Assembly (NCBI GenBank): GCA_965214125.1
Contig: CBDCBA010000010.1
Coordinates: 1 to 64,000, forward strand
Direction of reading: 5' to 3'
DNA length: 64,000 nt
Origin: CBDCBA01 sp965214125
Lineage (GTDB): Bacteria > Planctomycetota > Phycisphaerae > Tepidisphaerales > Tepidisphaeraceae
The position numbers were made by a program, and so were the translations under genes. Below, in pieces: positions 43,105 to 52,629 of this stretch. The notes beneath the pieces were generated by a model. It was not told where the DNA came from. It searched no databases and saw only the letters and a program-made list of their open reading frames with translations. Each line of letters starts with the position of its first letter. Within the stretch, counting starts at the first letter, position 1.

Positions 43105-43431
43105 CTACCGGCCGGACTCGCGAAGCTTTCGAGCGAGTGTGACCGAATCTTCGGGTTCTGGAAATGCGGTCTGGCCGAAGTCCGCGTTGACCTTTCGGGC
43201 GTGCGCGGCGAACTCCTTCCCGGTCATACCTGGCCCGCCCGTGATGGTGTAGCCGGCGTCCTTTGGGAACGGTGGGAGCGGGGGAAGATCGTTGTCGGTG
43301 TCGTTAGCCTCATCGGCGCGGTCGAACTCGACCGTCGCTCGCGTGTCGGCGGCGAGGTCGGACAGGTCGGCCGACGCCTCAGGCACGAAGGCCTTCAACG
43401 CCGGATCCCAGCGGGCAACGAGCTTGGTCAT
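43105..43431 (-). CDS. Putative antitoxin partner of the PIN toxin
   Basis: A 108-aa acidic protein, MTKLVARWDPALKAFVPEASADL at the start and GMTGKEFAAHARKVNADFG before a C-terminal PEDSVTLARKLRESGR. The middle is disordered and Pro/Asp-rich (DTDNDLPPLPPFPKD). It matches no antitoxin family I know (no AbrB, RHH or Phd pattern is obvious), so the role rests on its position 8 bp before the toxin. The C-terminal helix could occupy the toxin site. Confidence 0.6.
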   Translation of the reverse strand: MTKLVARWDPALKAFVPEASADLSDLAADTRATVEFDRADEANDTDNDLPPLPPFPKDAGYTITGGPGMTGKEFAAHARKVNADFGQTAFPEPEDSVTLARKLRESGR

Positions 43432-43443
43432 GGCGGCCCCAAT

Positions 43444-45120
43444 CTACCCCATCCACCAGTTTAAATCGATGTTCCGAAAGATGTCGTCGTGCAGATCCGC
43501 GTCGGCGACCTCGACCTTTTGCAGCTCGTTCAGCTCGCCGCCGCTGCCGACGTGCTCGGCAATGTCGCACAACCGGTTGAACCGCGTGCTATGGCCGGCA
43601 ATCCGCTGGATGCCGTAATCGACCGCCCCGCCCGTGTGAATCACGAAGGGCCAGTCGCTCGCCTGCAACAGCAGCAGTTGCCGGGCAGCGCGTTCGAGCA
43701 TCTTCCGGACGGCTTCATTCTCCTGCCACGGGAGTTCGTGCAGCAAACGCAGGAGTTCACCCTCGGCGCGGTACTCGATTTCCCAGTACCACTTCACGCG
43801 CTCGTTCGCCCAAACCGTGTGGTCGCCGTTCTCGCCCCAGGAACCTTCGGGCATCCGCACGACCTTGTCCGGTGGATCGTTTCGAAGCACTTCTTCCGAT
43901 GTCGACAGCCGAACGTGCTCGTCGTCGGCCAGACTTAGAATCACGTCCCGCAGGAAGCGCACGCCCTCGAACCACCAGTGGCCGAACAGTTCGGCGTCGA
44001 AGCTGGCCAGCACCGTGCCGCGCCGGCCGGTCGAGCGGTGATAGTCCCACAGCGTGCGCCGGACGGTGTCGCAGAAATGCTGAGCGTGGGCGTAGATCTT
44101 GGCGTTGATGTCGTCGGGGTAGTACGGCTCCTTCTCGCTCAGCGGCGTGTTCGTGCTGGTGATCTTGTGGTAGCGCAAGCCGCGATCGCCATGCTTGCGG
44201 TGGAACTCCAGATACGCCCCGTCCGCCGGATAGCCGATCGAGCCGGACCAGACCTGCTCGCTTACTTCGGGATGCCGGGCGAAGGCGAACACGCCGGGAT
44301 CGCGCGGCTCGCTCACGACGCCAACGGGCTCGAGCGGGTTGTTGCTGCCCTGCCGGTATCCGCCGCCGAAATGGAATTGCCCATCGTGGCGGTGGCCCAT
44401 CGGGGTGGAGTTCTGAACAAGGTGGCTCTCGACGAAAAAGTGCGTGACGCCGGCGTTCTCAATAAACGTCTCGACGCCGACGCGATTGCGGGCGTTGTCG
44501 TAGAGGACGCTCGGCATCCAGTGCGGCCAGTGCGGGCGGTACGCGCACTCGGGCAGCCACATGCCGCTGGGCTTTCGGCCGAGGTGCTTCTCGCTCGTCG
44601 CCACGCCGCACTTCATTTGGGCGGCCAGCATCTGGTCGTTCAGGACCAGCGGCATATAGCAGTGCGTGGCGTTGCTGGTGAGCAATTCGACGTGCCCCTC
44701 GCCGTAGCGCTTGGCGAACTCGCCGGGGATGTCGCGGCCGATGCGTTCGAACTGCGCGAGCTTCTGCTCGTGCCAGTCGATCCAGGTCTGGGCGAGGTAG
44801 ACGCTGTGCTTCTGGTCCTTCGCCTCGAACTCGCTTTTGTCGCTCTTTGCCTTCTCGACGCGATCGTGGAGGTAGCTGACGAAGCCGGATTTGAAACGGT
44901 CGTGTGCGAGTTGTTCGAGCAGCACCGGCATCAGGCCGATCGTCAGGGCGGGCCGTTTGCCGTTGAGAGCGACCTCGCCGATCATGTCGAGCAGCGGCAG
45001 GTACGTCTCGGCGGCGGCCTCGAAGAGCCACGCCTCCCCGTGCGGATGGCTGCCGTGGTGCAGGACATACGGCAGGTGGCCGTGAAGGACGATGCAAAGG
45101 TTGCCAACGGGCTCGGGCAT
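43444..45120 (-). CDS. GH57 glycoside hydrolase, 1,4-alpha-glucan branching-type
   Basis: A 558-aa family 57 enzyme of glycogen metabolism. VLHGHLPYVLHHG opens the domain, the nucleophile Glu is in GMWLPECAYRP, and the acid Asp in LASFDAELFGHWWFEG; YEFHRKHGD- and YYPDDINAK-like sequences also fit (ADGAYLEFHRKHGDRGLRY, KEPYYPDDI). The C-terminal third is all-alpha (AVRKMLERAARQLLLLQASDWPF), typical for GH57 branching enzymes. It would create alpha-1,6 branches in storage glucan. ATG 45120 gives MPEPVGNLCIVLHGH; earlier in-frame codons lie in the next gene. Confidence 0.9.
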   Translation of the reverse strand: MPEPVGNLCIVLHGHLPYVLHHGSHPHGEAWLFEAAAETYLPLLDMIGEVALNGKRPALTIGLMPVLLEQLAHDRFKSGFVSYLHDRVEKAKSDKSEFEAKDQKHSVYLAQTWIDWHEQKLAQFERIGRDIPGEFAKRYGEGHVELLTSNATHCYMPLVLNDQMLAAQMKCGVATSEKHLGRKPSGMWLPECAYRPHWPHWMPSVLYDNARNRVGVETFIENAGVTHFFVESHLVQNSTPMGHRHDGQFHFGGGYRQGSNNPLEPVGVVSEPRDPGVFAFARHPEVSEQVWSGSIGYPADGAYLEFHRKHGDRGLRYHKITSTNTPLSEKEPYYPDDINAKIYAHAQHFCDTVRRTLWDYHRSTGRRGTVLASFDAELFGHWWFEGVRFLRDVILSLADDEHVRLSTSEEVLRNDPPDKVVRMPEGSWGENGDHTVWANERVKWYWEIEYRAEGELLRLLHELPWQENEAVRKMLERAARQLLLLQASDWPFVIHTGGAVDYGIQRIAGHSTRFNRLCDIAEHVGSGGELNELQKVEVADADLHDDIFRNIDLNWWMG

Positions 45121-45130
45121 GCCCGCGATG

Positions 45131-46180
45131 CTACCCGGCGGCGGCGGGTGTTGGCGTCGGCACAAACTTCCCGCACTCCGGGCAGCGATCGGATGAGCCC
45201 CGCAGGTCGTAGGCGCACGCTTCGCAAAGGCCAGCCTTGCGCCGGCGGCGGGCGCGGAACAGGCGATGCCAGAGGCGGCGCACGATCCAGACGATCCCGC
45301 CGACAAGCACCCCGAGTGTGGCGCCGAGCCCAAGATCAATCGCGAAGTTTTCCACCTCCATTCGCCACACCACACGCTCGGAGGCGATGAGCTGCTCTGG
45401 CGTGCCGCGAAGGCTCCAGCCGTATAGTTGCATCGCCGGCGTGGCGGCCCTGGTTGCACCGAAGGGTCCGTTGGCCGTGGAGACGCCCAAATCGTCAAGC
45501 CGTTGCGCGAGGGTGTCGGCGGAGTAGGCACTGACGATCCATCCGTCGGGAATTGGAGGCGCAGTCCCGCCGACGGCCGCCCAAGATGCTGCAATCCGTC
45601 GCTGCATCGCCCGAGACGCGGGATCCCTTCGCCACCACCAGTGGGCTCTGGGCGACCACCAGCGGCGTTGAAGCCGATCGAAGGTGACGTAGCCGATGTG
45701 CAGCCGCTCGCCGTACGTGCCCGTGCTCAGCACCAGTCGCGGCGCCTTTTCGACGCCGCCGGCCTCCCAGGCGAACCCAATGGTGTCCGGCCAATCCGCC
45801 CGCTTGGCGGCATCGCCCATCACGTCGCCCAGTCGCCGCCCCGCGAGCGGCATCGGCTCGAAAAACGGGTAGCCAATCACCGAGCGTGCGTGCTCGCGGC
45901 CGAAGAGCTCGTGCATGGTCGGCCAATCGATCCGAATCCGGGCGGTTCCGCTCCTGGTGATCGCCGCGTGAACTTCCCAGAAGTCGAATGCGTCCGGCAG
46001 GTCGTCCGGAAGCGCCAGGTCCTGCCAATCGTCCGACCAGGCGGCGCGGTTGAGATCGCGCACCTCCTCCGGCTGCTCGCCGGGCCAAGTGTCGTAGTGC
46101 CACGTCCACCCCGCCGCGAAGGCGACGCCGAGGGCAAGCCAGGCGAGGGAATGAGCCAGCAGTCGCGTCCACCCGCGCAT
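45131..46180 (-). CDS. Membrane protein with C-terminal planctomycete-type zinc ribbon
   Basis: A 349-aa protein with an N-terminal helix (LLAHSLAWLALGVAFAAGW), a long extracytoplasmic domain, a second helix (IDLGLGATLGVLVGGIVWIVRRLW) near residue 280, and a cytoplasmic tail RARRRRKAGLCEACAYDLRGSSDRCPECGKFVP. That LCxxCxYDLRGxxxRCPECG ribbon is a recurrent planctomycete feature attached to many unrelated membrane proteins. The middle domain is not recognised. It starts 10 bp before the branching enzyme on the same strand. Confidence 0.75.
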   Translation of the reverse strand: MRGWTRLLAHSLAWLALGVAFAAGWTWHYDTWPGEQPEEVRDLNRAAWSDDWQDLALPDDLPDAFDFWEVHAAITRSGTARIRIDWPTMHELFGREHARSVIGYPFFEPMPLAGRRLGDVMGDAAKRADWPDTIGFAWEAGGVEKAPRLVLSTGTYGERLHIGYVTFDRLQRRWWSPRAHWWWRRDPASRAMQRRIAASWAAVGGTAPPIPDGWIVSAYSADTLAQRLDDLGVSTANGPFGATRAATPAMQLYGWSLRGTPEQLIASERVVWRMEVENFAIDLGLGATLGVLVGGIVWIVRRLWHRLFRARRRRKAGLCEACAYDLRGSSDRCPECGKFVPTPTPAAAG

Positions 46181-46220
46181 CGCACGAGTCTACCGCAAGG
46201 CGGACGCTGGTTCCGAATGT

Positions 46221-46287
46221 CGGTAGCTGCGACCCAACGGGTCGCGGTACGTCCGCCCGACCGCGACCCGTTGGGTCGCGGCTACCG
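46221..46287. repeat. GGTAGCTGCGACCC hairpin repeat
   Basis: Arms 46221-46247 (CGGTAGCTGCGACCCAACGG...) and 46261-46287 pair almost perfectly across a 13-base loop. It shares GGTAGC[CT]GCGAC and CAACG with the element at 33821. It lies 14 bp before the esterase stop, in the gap upstream of the membrane protein start. Confidence 0.85.
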
Positions 46288-46300
46288 GAGTGAGAGCACG

Positions 46301-47932
46301 TTACTCCTTCGCATCCGTGTGCCGGTCGAGGTGCTCGATCATTTCACGCGGCCACGCGCGCATGGCGTTGCTGCGGAAGAGGCTGCCGCCGTGGTCGGCG
46401 CCCTCGACCATCGTGACGTAGCCGGCCGATTCGCCGTCGAACGGGTGCGCATCGAGTTCCGCCTTGAGCAGTTGGACCGCTTCGTTCAGGTAGTAGTTGT
46501 CGAACGTGCCGCAGACGAGGCGAATGTTGTTGCGGAAGACGGGCACGTACCGCTCGGGGTCGTTCGCGAGGAGCAGCCGGATGTCATACCGCTTGTAATG
46601 CTCCGCCTCGGCGTGGGTTAGCTCACCCGTCTTCGCGTCAAACAACGGCTTTGCGACAGGCCATTGACGAGGACGCGAATCCCAGGGTGTGGGCGGCAAC
46701 CCCTCCTGAGGCTTCGTCGTCGTGAACGCGGTCGAAGTGCTGCTTCGTCGGGGCGTTCCCCAGCAAGCCATCCAACTGTCCCACTGCTGGCCGCTCGTGT
46801 TGTTCGGCCCGAGGACGCCCTCGCCGCCGTTCTCGCCGCGGACGCTGAGCGTCACCTCCATCTCGCCGGCGTCGTTGAAGTACCGGCAGCTCGGCACCTC
46901 ATCGCCGTCCTTCACGTACGCGTTGCCATCGCTGTAGATGTCGATCAGTTCGAAGCGGCGGAAGTCGACGGGGTCGGGCGCGCTGCTCCACGTGGCACCA
47001 AATGTCTTAGGATACTGCGATCCCAGCCACAAGCTCGACCATCCGCCCGACGAGTGGCCGGTGACGATTCGGGCCCACGGCTCGCTCACGAGCGACGGGT
47101 ACTTCGCCTCGATCGCCGGGATCAGTTCTTCGATGAGCGCCCGCGCCCACGGGCCGTTGACGGCCGAGTCGCAGAAGAGCGTGTGGCCGTTGGGCGACTC
47201 GGGGTCAAGCGTGATCCGGAACGCCCGCCGCCGCAGTTCGCCCGCGTCGCCGCGCGTCCGCCGAAGCTGGCCGAGGACGCCCGTGTGCCGCCCGCCGAAG
47301 CCGGGCACCTCGTAGACGGCCGCGTACTTCTTGTCCTCGTCGTAGTCGATCGGCTCGACCACGCCCGCCCGCAACTGCACCGGCTGACCGTGAAAGTCGC
47401 TCAGCAGCTTGCTTTCGACGACGATCTCCGCCGCCCCCTCGATCTGTGGAAACGCAAAGCCCTCGGTCGTGTTGCCGAGCGCCAGGTCGACGACAGTCGG
47501 CTCGCCGGGCTTCGCATCGAAGGCGACGGTCTCGCCGTAGCGGTTGCCGGGCTCGCGCTGCCAGGCGCTTTCGAGGCGGTTGATGTCGAGCACCGCCTGC
47601 GCCCGGTAGCCGCCGGTGGGAAGCTCGGCCGGCGGGAACGGGTAAGCGTTCGGGAACGCCGTCGTCGCCGGAATTTCCACGACTACCCCGCCCGGCTCGC
47701 CGCTCACGTCCACGCCGAACAACGGCTGCGGGTTCCGCCAGAACGGCCCGTCGCTCGGGTCGGCGCGGCCCATGCCGCTGTCGTCGGCGATCGTGTAGAC
47801 CACCAGCCGCCCGGTCCACCCACCCTCGGGGGCGTCATCCGGCAGCGTCACGCGGAAGCTCGTCTGCGCCGCGGCGTGCGGGCCCCAGGCGAGCAGGCAG
47901 AACAACACGACGATCCGGCGAATCTGCGACAT
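46301..47932 (-). CDS. Secreted alpha/beta hydrolase, esterase D/PF00756-like
   Basis: A 543-aa exported protein with signal peptide (RIVVLFCLLAWGPHAAA). The first 170 residues are beta-rich; from KYAAVYEVPGFGGRHTGVLG an alpha/beta hydrolase begins. The nucleophile elbow is ARIVTGHSSGGWSSLWLG, the His is likely in MVEGADHGGSLF, and the Asp lies between. The catalytic elements look intact. Substrate unknown; feruloyl esterase-like and putative-esterase proteins share this layout. ATG 47932 gives the best signal peptide. Confidence 0.75.
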   Translation of the reverse strand: MSQIRRIVVLFCLLAWGPHAAAQTSFRVTLPDDAPEGGWTGRLVVYTIADDSGMGRADPSDGPFWRNPQPLFGVDVSGEPGGVVVEIPATTAFPNAYPFPPAELPTGGYRAQAVLDINRLESAWQREPGNRYGETVAFDAKPGEPTVVDLALGNTTEGFAFPQIEGAAEIVVESKLLSDFHGQPVQLRAGVVEPIDYDEDKKYAAVYEVPGFGGRHTGVLGQLRRTRGDAGELRRRAFRITLDPESPNGHTLFCDSAVNGPWARALIEELIPAIEAKYPSLVSEPWARIVTGHSSGGWSSLWLGSQYPKTFGATWSSAPDPVDFRRFELIDIYSDGNAYVKDGDEVPSCRYFNDAGEMEVTLSVRGENGGEGVLGPNNTSGQQWDSWMACWGTPRRSSTSTAFTTTKPQEGLPPTPWDSRPRQWPVAKPLFDAKTGELTHAEAEHYKRYDIRLLLANDPERYVPVFRNNIRLVCGTFDNYYLNEAVQLLKAELDAHPFDGESAGYVTMVEGADHGGSLFRSNAMRAWPREMIEHLDRHTDAKE

Positions 47933-47958
47933 CGGCGGATCATATCGCTCCGGTGGCA

Positions 47959-48435
47959 CTACAGCTCCTTCGCCGCCGCAAGCACCTCCGCCTCATGCCC
48001 TTGCGGCTTGACCTTCTCGAAGACCTTCGCCACCTTGCCGTCGCCGTCGATGAGGAACGTCGTGCGGGCGGCACCCATGTACTTTTTGCCGTACATGCTC
48101 TTCTCCTGCCACACGCCGTACTTCTCGCAGACGGCGTGATCGGCGTCGGCCAGCAGCGGGAAGCCGAGGCCGAACTTTTCGGCGAACTTCGCGACCGGCT
48201 TCATCGGGTCCGGGCTGACGCCGACCACCGCCACATTCGCCTTGTCGTACTCCGCGGCGGCATCGTTGAACCCGCAGGCCTGCGTGGTGCAGCCGGGCGT
48301 GTCGGCCTTGGGGTAGAAGTAGAGCACAAGCGGTTTGCCCGTGTAATCCGCCAGCTTCACGTTGCCGCCGGTACTCGACGGCAGTTCGAAGGCGGGGGCG
48401 GGCGTGCCGGGCTGGGGGTAGGAACTGTCGCTCAT
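47959..48435 (-). CDS. bcp: Thiol peroxidase, BCP-type peroxiredoxin
   Basis: A 158-aa peroxiredoxin. The peroxidatic cysteine is in YPKADTPGCTTQACGFNDAAAEY, the usual PxxxTxxC setting with the resolving Cys five residues later, as in BCP enzymes. KPLVLYFYP and FPLLADADHAVCEKYGVW are typical. It reduces hydroperoxides using thioredoxin in the cytoplasm. ATG 48435 is chosen to start MSDSSYPQPGTPAPAFELPSSTGG. It is divergent from the aldo/keto reductase, with 41 bp between starts. Confidence 0.95.
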   Translation of the reverse strand: MSDSSYPQPGTPAPAFELPSSTGGNVKLADYTGKPLVLYFYPKADTPGCTTQACGFNDAAAEYDKANVAVVGVSPDPMKPVAKFAEKFGLGFPLLADADHAVCEKYGVWQEKSMYGKKYMGAARTTFLIDGDGKVAKVFEKVKPQGHEAEVLAAAKEL

Positions 48436-48476
48436 GCCCGACGGTACGCGGCCACCACTTGGCCGTACCATCGGCC

Positions 48477-49556
48477 ATGCAACCGCGACCTTTCGGCGAC
48501 ACCGGCATCACCGTCAGCCCCATCGCGCTCGGCTGCTGGATTTTCGGCGTCGACTGGTGGGGCCACCGCGAGCAAAGCGACTGCGATCGCCTCTGCTCCT
48601 ACGCCCTTGATCGCGGCGTCACCTTCTTCGACAACGGCGACGCCTACGGCAACGGCCGGGCCGAAACACTCCTCGGCAACTGGCTCAAAACGCTCGACGC
48701 CTCCCAACGCGACCGCATCCAAGTCGGCGGCAAGTTCGGCTACGACTTCTACAACCACGAAAGCGTCCCCGGCAGCCACAAGGAACGGCCGCAGGATTTT
48801 TCCGCGGAGTTCATGCGGATGGCGCTCGAGAAGTCGCTCAACCGCCTCGGCGTCGACTGCATCGACATCTATCTTGCCCACAACGTCAAGCTCAAGCACT
48901 TCAACGATGATCTGTTCGCCGAGCTCGAAAAGGTGAAGGACGAGGGGAAGATCAAAAGCTGGGGCGTCAGCCTCGGCCCGGCAATTGGGTGGCGGGAGGA
49001 AGGCTTCCGCGCCCTCGGCGACCATGGCGCGCAGGCGGTGCAGACTGTTTACAACTACCTCGAACAGCACCCCGGCCGCGAAATTGCCGAGATGGCCGAA
49101 AGCTACAACGCCGCGGTTATGGCCCGCGTGCAGGACAACAGCGGCGTGCTCAAGGGCGTCGTCAAGGCCGATACGCAGCTCAGTCAGAATGACCACCGCA
49201 AGTTCCGCGACATGCCGTGGCGGGTCTTCGGGCCGCAGAAGGTTGAGAAGATTCGGCCGATTTTTGAGAAATACGGGATGACCGTGCACCAGTTCGCGTG
49301 CAAGTGGCTGCTGCAAAGCTCGCCCGCCCTCGCGACGATCACCGCGACCTTATTGAATGAAGCGGAAATCGAAGAAGTCTGCGCCGCCGCCGAGATGCCC
49401 GATCTCAGCGCCGCCGACAGGCAGGAACTGCACGACCTCTACGAGCGCGACTTCGACCTGCCCGCCGAAAGCCACGCCTGCGATCTCAAGAGCAGCCTTG
49501 CCGATGATGGCAAAGAGCCCAGCCGCTACGTCCCCCCGCCGACGCTGGTGGCGTGA
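48477..49556 (+). CDS. Aldo/keto reductase
   Basis: A 359-aa aldo/keto reductase, larger than the one at 2899 and from a different subgroup. Catalytic residues: Asp and Tyr in FDNGDAYGNGRAE, Lys in VGGKFGYDFYNHES, His in YLAHNVKLKHF. SWGVSLGPAIGW and FACKWLLQSSPALATITATL fit the cofactor side. An extended C-terminus (LYERDFDLPAESHACDLKSSL) is unusual. ATG 48477 (MQPRPFGDTGITVSPIALGCW) gives the canonical start. Substrate unknown. Confidence 0.9.
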   Translation: MQPRPFGDTGITVSPIALGCWIFGVDWWGHREQSDCDRLCSYALDRGVTFFDNGDAYGNGRAETLLGNWLKTLDASQRDRIQVGGKFGYDFYNHESVPGSHKERPQDFSAEFMRMALEKSLNRLGVDCIDIYLAHNVKLKHFNDDLFAELEKVKDEGKIKSWGVSLGPAIGWREEGFRALGDHGAQAVQTVYNYLEQHPGREIAEMAESYNAAVMARVQDNSGVLKGVVKADTQLSQNDHRKFRDMPWRVFGPQKVEKIRPIFEKYGMTVHQFACKWLLQSSPALATITATLLNEAEIEEVCAAAEMPDLSAADRQELHDLYERDFDLPAESHACDLKSSLADDGKEPSRYVPPPTLVA

Positions 49557-49563
49557 ATCGGCC

Positions 49564-49651
49564 GTAGCACGGGCATCTTGCCCGTGTTCGGGCGCAGCCC
49601 GAGTCGGGAGCCTTCGGCTGCGCCGAAACACGGGCAGGATGCCCGTGCCAC
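49564..49651. repeat. GTAGCACGGGCATC hairpin repeat
   Basis: The left arm, from GTAGCACGGGCATCTTGCCC, pairs with a right arm ending GATGCCCGTGCCAC; inner GGCGCAGCC and GGCTGCGCC blocks extend the stem. It is about 88 bp, located between the convergent reductase and sdhA genes, seven bases after the reductase stop. Confidence 0.85.
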
Positions 49652-49658
49652 GCCGGAT

Positions 49659-51597
49659 TTATGTTGACGCCGCCAGTTCCTTCTCGTTCTTCGCCTTCGC
49701 ATCGGTCGTCTGCGTCGTCTCGCTCTTGGCGGCGACCTCGACGGCTCCATACGTCCGCTTTCTCGGCGGAATCAGCGAGTTGTCGATCGGCCCCCACCCC
49801 ACGTGCGCCTCGTCGGCCTCGGCGTCGTAGGTGGCGATCGTCGCCTTCAGGAACTGCTCGTCGTCGCGCTCGGGGAAGTCCGGCTTGTAGTGGGCGCCGC
49901 GGCTTTCATCCCGCTGCCGGGCCCCCTTCGCAATCGCCTCGGCCAGCGCAATCATGTCGCGAACGGCGCGGGCGAAACTCAGGTTCTGGTTCGTCCACAT
50001 GCCCGTGTCGCTGAGCTTCACGCGCTTGTAGCGATCCTTGTAGGTTCGGATGTCCGCCAGCAGTTTGTCGAGACGGTCGTTATAGCGAACAACGGTGCAA
50101 CTGTTCGTCATCTCGCGGCCAAGGTCCTGCCAGAGCGTGTAGGGGTTCTCGTCGCCGTCACTGTTGATAAGCGACTCCATCCGATCGGTTTCCTGCTTGA
50201 CGACATCGTCGTAGGTTGAGCCGCCGATCGAGTTGCAATCGGGAGCAACATCTTTCGCATAATTCGCGACGCTTTGGCCACTGAACAAGCCGTCGAAGAT
50301 GCAGGACAACAGCGAATTCGCACCAAGGCGATTGGCCCCGTGGTAGTGAACGACGGCCTCGCCCATCGCGTAAAGGCCCTTGATGTTCGTCATCATGTTC
50401 GCCGGATCGCCGTGGACGAGGCCGCCGGTCTTTTCGTCCTTCTTGAAGCCGGCCCACAATCCGCCCATGCTGTAGTGGACGGCCGGGAAAATCTTCATCG
50501 GCTCGCTCAACGGGTCGACGCCCGACGAACTTCTCGTAAATCTCTAGGATGCCCGCCAACTTCTTCATCACCCCGTCGCGGCCGATCTTCTTCACCTGGT
50601 CGCGCAGGTCGAGGTAGACCATGTTTCCCCCGCCGACGCCGTAGCCGTCGAGGCAGGTTTGGAAGATTTCTCGCGTCGCGATGTCGCGCGGGACGAGGTT
50701 GCCATACTTCGGATACTTCTCCTCGAGAAAGTACCACCGCTCGTCCTCGGGAATCTGCGACGGGTGCCGCTCATCCTTCGGCGTCTTGGGCACCCAGACC
50801 CGCCCGCCCTCGCCGCGGGCGCTTTCGCTGATCAGTCGGCACTTGTCCTCGCCCGGGATGGCCGAGGGGTGGACCTGCATCATCTCCGGGTTGGCGTACT
50901 TCGCCCCCGCCTGGAAGCACCGGCTCGCCGCCCCGCCGGTGCAGATGACGCTCATCGTGCTCTTGCCGAAGATCAACCCGTTGCCCCCCGTCGCCATCAC
51001 GACCGCCTCGCCGCGGAAGGCGCGAATCTCCATCGTCCGCATGTCCTGGCAGACCGCCCCGACCGCCGTCGATTCACCATCGACGTCGTCGAGCACCGGC
51101 CACAAAAACTCCCAGAACTCGTACTTGTTCACCATCCCCTCCGCCTCGAACCGCCGCACCTGCTCGTCGAGGGCGTAGAGCAATTGCTGCCCCGTCGTCG
51201 CGCCGGCGTAGAAGGTGCGCTTGAAGAGCGACCCGCCGAACATGCGCAGCGCCCGCTGCCCCTCGGCCGTGCGGTTGAAGGGCACGCCCATGCGGTCGAG
51301 CAGGTCGATGATCTTAGGTGCGGCGTTGCACATCTCGAAGACCGGCGGCTGATCGGCGAGGAAGTCGCCGCCGAGCACGGTCTCGTCGAAGTGCAGCCAC
51401 TCGCTGTACCCCTGCTGCCGGGCGATGTCGTTCGTCGCGTTGATGCCGCCCTGCGCGCAAACGCTGTGCGAGCGCTTAACGGGCACCATCGAGATCAAGT
51501 CGACCGCCACCCCCTGCTCGGCCAGCTTCACCGTGCAGGCAAGACCCGCAAGTCCACCGCCGACGACCACGACACGCTTCTGATTCAGATCGCTCAT
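49659..51597 (-). pseudogene. sdhA: Succinate dehydrogenase flavoprotein subunit, frameshifted
   Basis: About 645 codons of the Bacillus-type SdhA are readable in two frames. The first part (from ATG 51597) has RVVVVGGGLAGLACTVKLAEQG for FAD, SHSVCAQGGINATNDI and GNGLIFGKSTMSVICTGG; it ends in frame at IYEKFVG. The rest, SEPMKIFPAVHYSMGGLWAGF and MGEAVVHYHGANRLGANSLLSCIFDG, continues in another frame. One extra G in a GGGC run at about 50521-50525 explains the break: removing it restores GVDPLSEPMKI. SdhB and SdhC are not next to it. A sequencing error is quite possible because the protein is otherwise intact. Confidence 0.85.
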
Positions 51598-51662
51598 CGC
51601 CTTCATCGTACGCTGAAACCCCGGCGAACAACCCGGTTTCAGGTGAATTGACGAAAGCCGGA

Positions 51663-51786
51663 GCCGGAGATCGCAAAGGCGCAAAGAGGCAAAGAGAGAA
51701 GCAAAGAAGGAGATGTTGCTCAGAATGCAAGGCTCAGTATTCTCTCCGGCCTTTGCGTCTCTCTTTGCCTCTTTGCGATCTCCGGC
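51663..51786. repeat. GCAAAGAGGCAAAGAG inverted repeat
   Basis: The arms are GCCGGAGATCGCAAAGGCGC and following bases at 51663 and the complement ending TTTGCGATCTCCGGC at 51786, with an inner GCAAAGAGGCAAAGAG block and a 27-bp centre. It lies between the starts of sdhA and the broken gene below. Confidence 0.8.
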
Positions 51787-51802
51787 GCTGCCTCGAACCA
51801 CC

Positions 51803-52498
51803 TCACGCCGCCAGCCGCGCCTGGCCGCCGGGGAGGTTCGTGGTAATCGCGTCGCTCAGCGGCCCGACCTCACCGCGGCCGTTGTACCAGTTGGCCGCGA
51901 TCCAAACCGTCGCCCCCGCCGGCGTCGACTCGGGAAGCTGAATCTGATGGCTCATCCGCGTCGCCTGCCCCGCGTGCGTCCAGCCGCTGGGGGTGGTGGG
52001 GACGGTCGGGCTGACGGCGTAGTAGACGTTGGCCCCCGGTCCGTCCCCCGCCGGCCGCCCGCGGCCGCCGTCCTCGCGGCGGATCTTCAGGCCGATCGTG
52101 TGCCGGATCGCCATCGTGAGCTGCACGTCGGGCATCTCACTCGGCGCCGGATGCGGCGTCGGCTTACGGTCCGGCACGGTGATGTTCAGCGTCCGCCGCT
52201 GCTCGTCCGTCGTCTCCGGCCGGGCCTGGATCTGGCGGACCAACGTCTGGCTCGACCGCCGGAGCGTGCCCTTGTCGAGGTCCTTGCGCTCGATCACCGG
52301 CCCCTGTCCGGGTCGCCGGGTCGGTCGCGGCCGCATAGCTGGACTCAAATCGCGAGAGCGTCCGTCTGGTAGTCGGCCACCGCCTGCTCCGAGAGCCCGA
52401 AGGCGGCCGGGTCGGCGGCAAGGTTGCGGTGGAACGACTGGCACCAGTCGAGAAGCTCGGCCTCGCGGGTGGGGGAGGTAGTTCTTGGAGATGGGCAT
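51803..52498 (-). pseudogene. Frameshifted planctomycete-type MPISKNYLP protein
   Basis: Four consecutive segments in three frames reconstruct one protein: MPISKNYLP, then EAELLDWCQSFHRNLAADP followed by EQAVADYQTDALA, then FESSYAAATDPATRTG, then PVIERKDLDKGTLRRSSQTLVRQIQ to the end with IAANWYNGRGEVGPLSDAITTNLPGG. The order matches the MPIPKNYLP...DPATRTK...KD family common in planctomycetes and Bacteroidota, which has a helical N-terminus and a fibronectin-like C-terminus. Three frame changes fall at C/G runs near 52475, 52345 and 52310. Either decay or sequence error. Confidence 0.65.
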
Positions 52499-52629
52499 GA
52501 TGACGTGGGGTTGAGGGCGGTTCGGAAAGCCCCACGCCATCCGGCCATACGGTCCGCGTGGTGCAACCCTGACATCGACCCACGTCGGCGGTGGCTTTAC
52601 GTGCTGAAGATTTTCATCTCCAACACCCG

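Noticed and set aside
51803..52540. A single intact gene at 51803-52540
   Set aside because: The open frame passes through three places where the coding signal moves to another frame; the N-terminal half of that frame is Pro/Arg noise.
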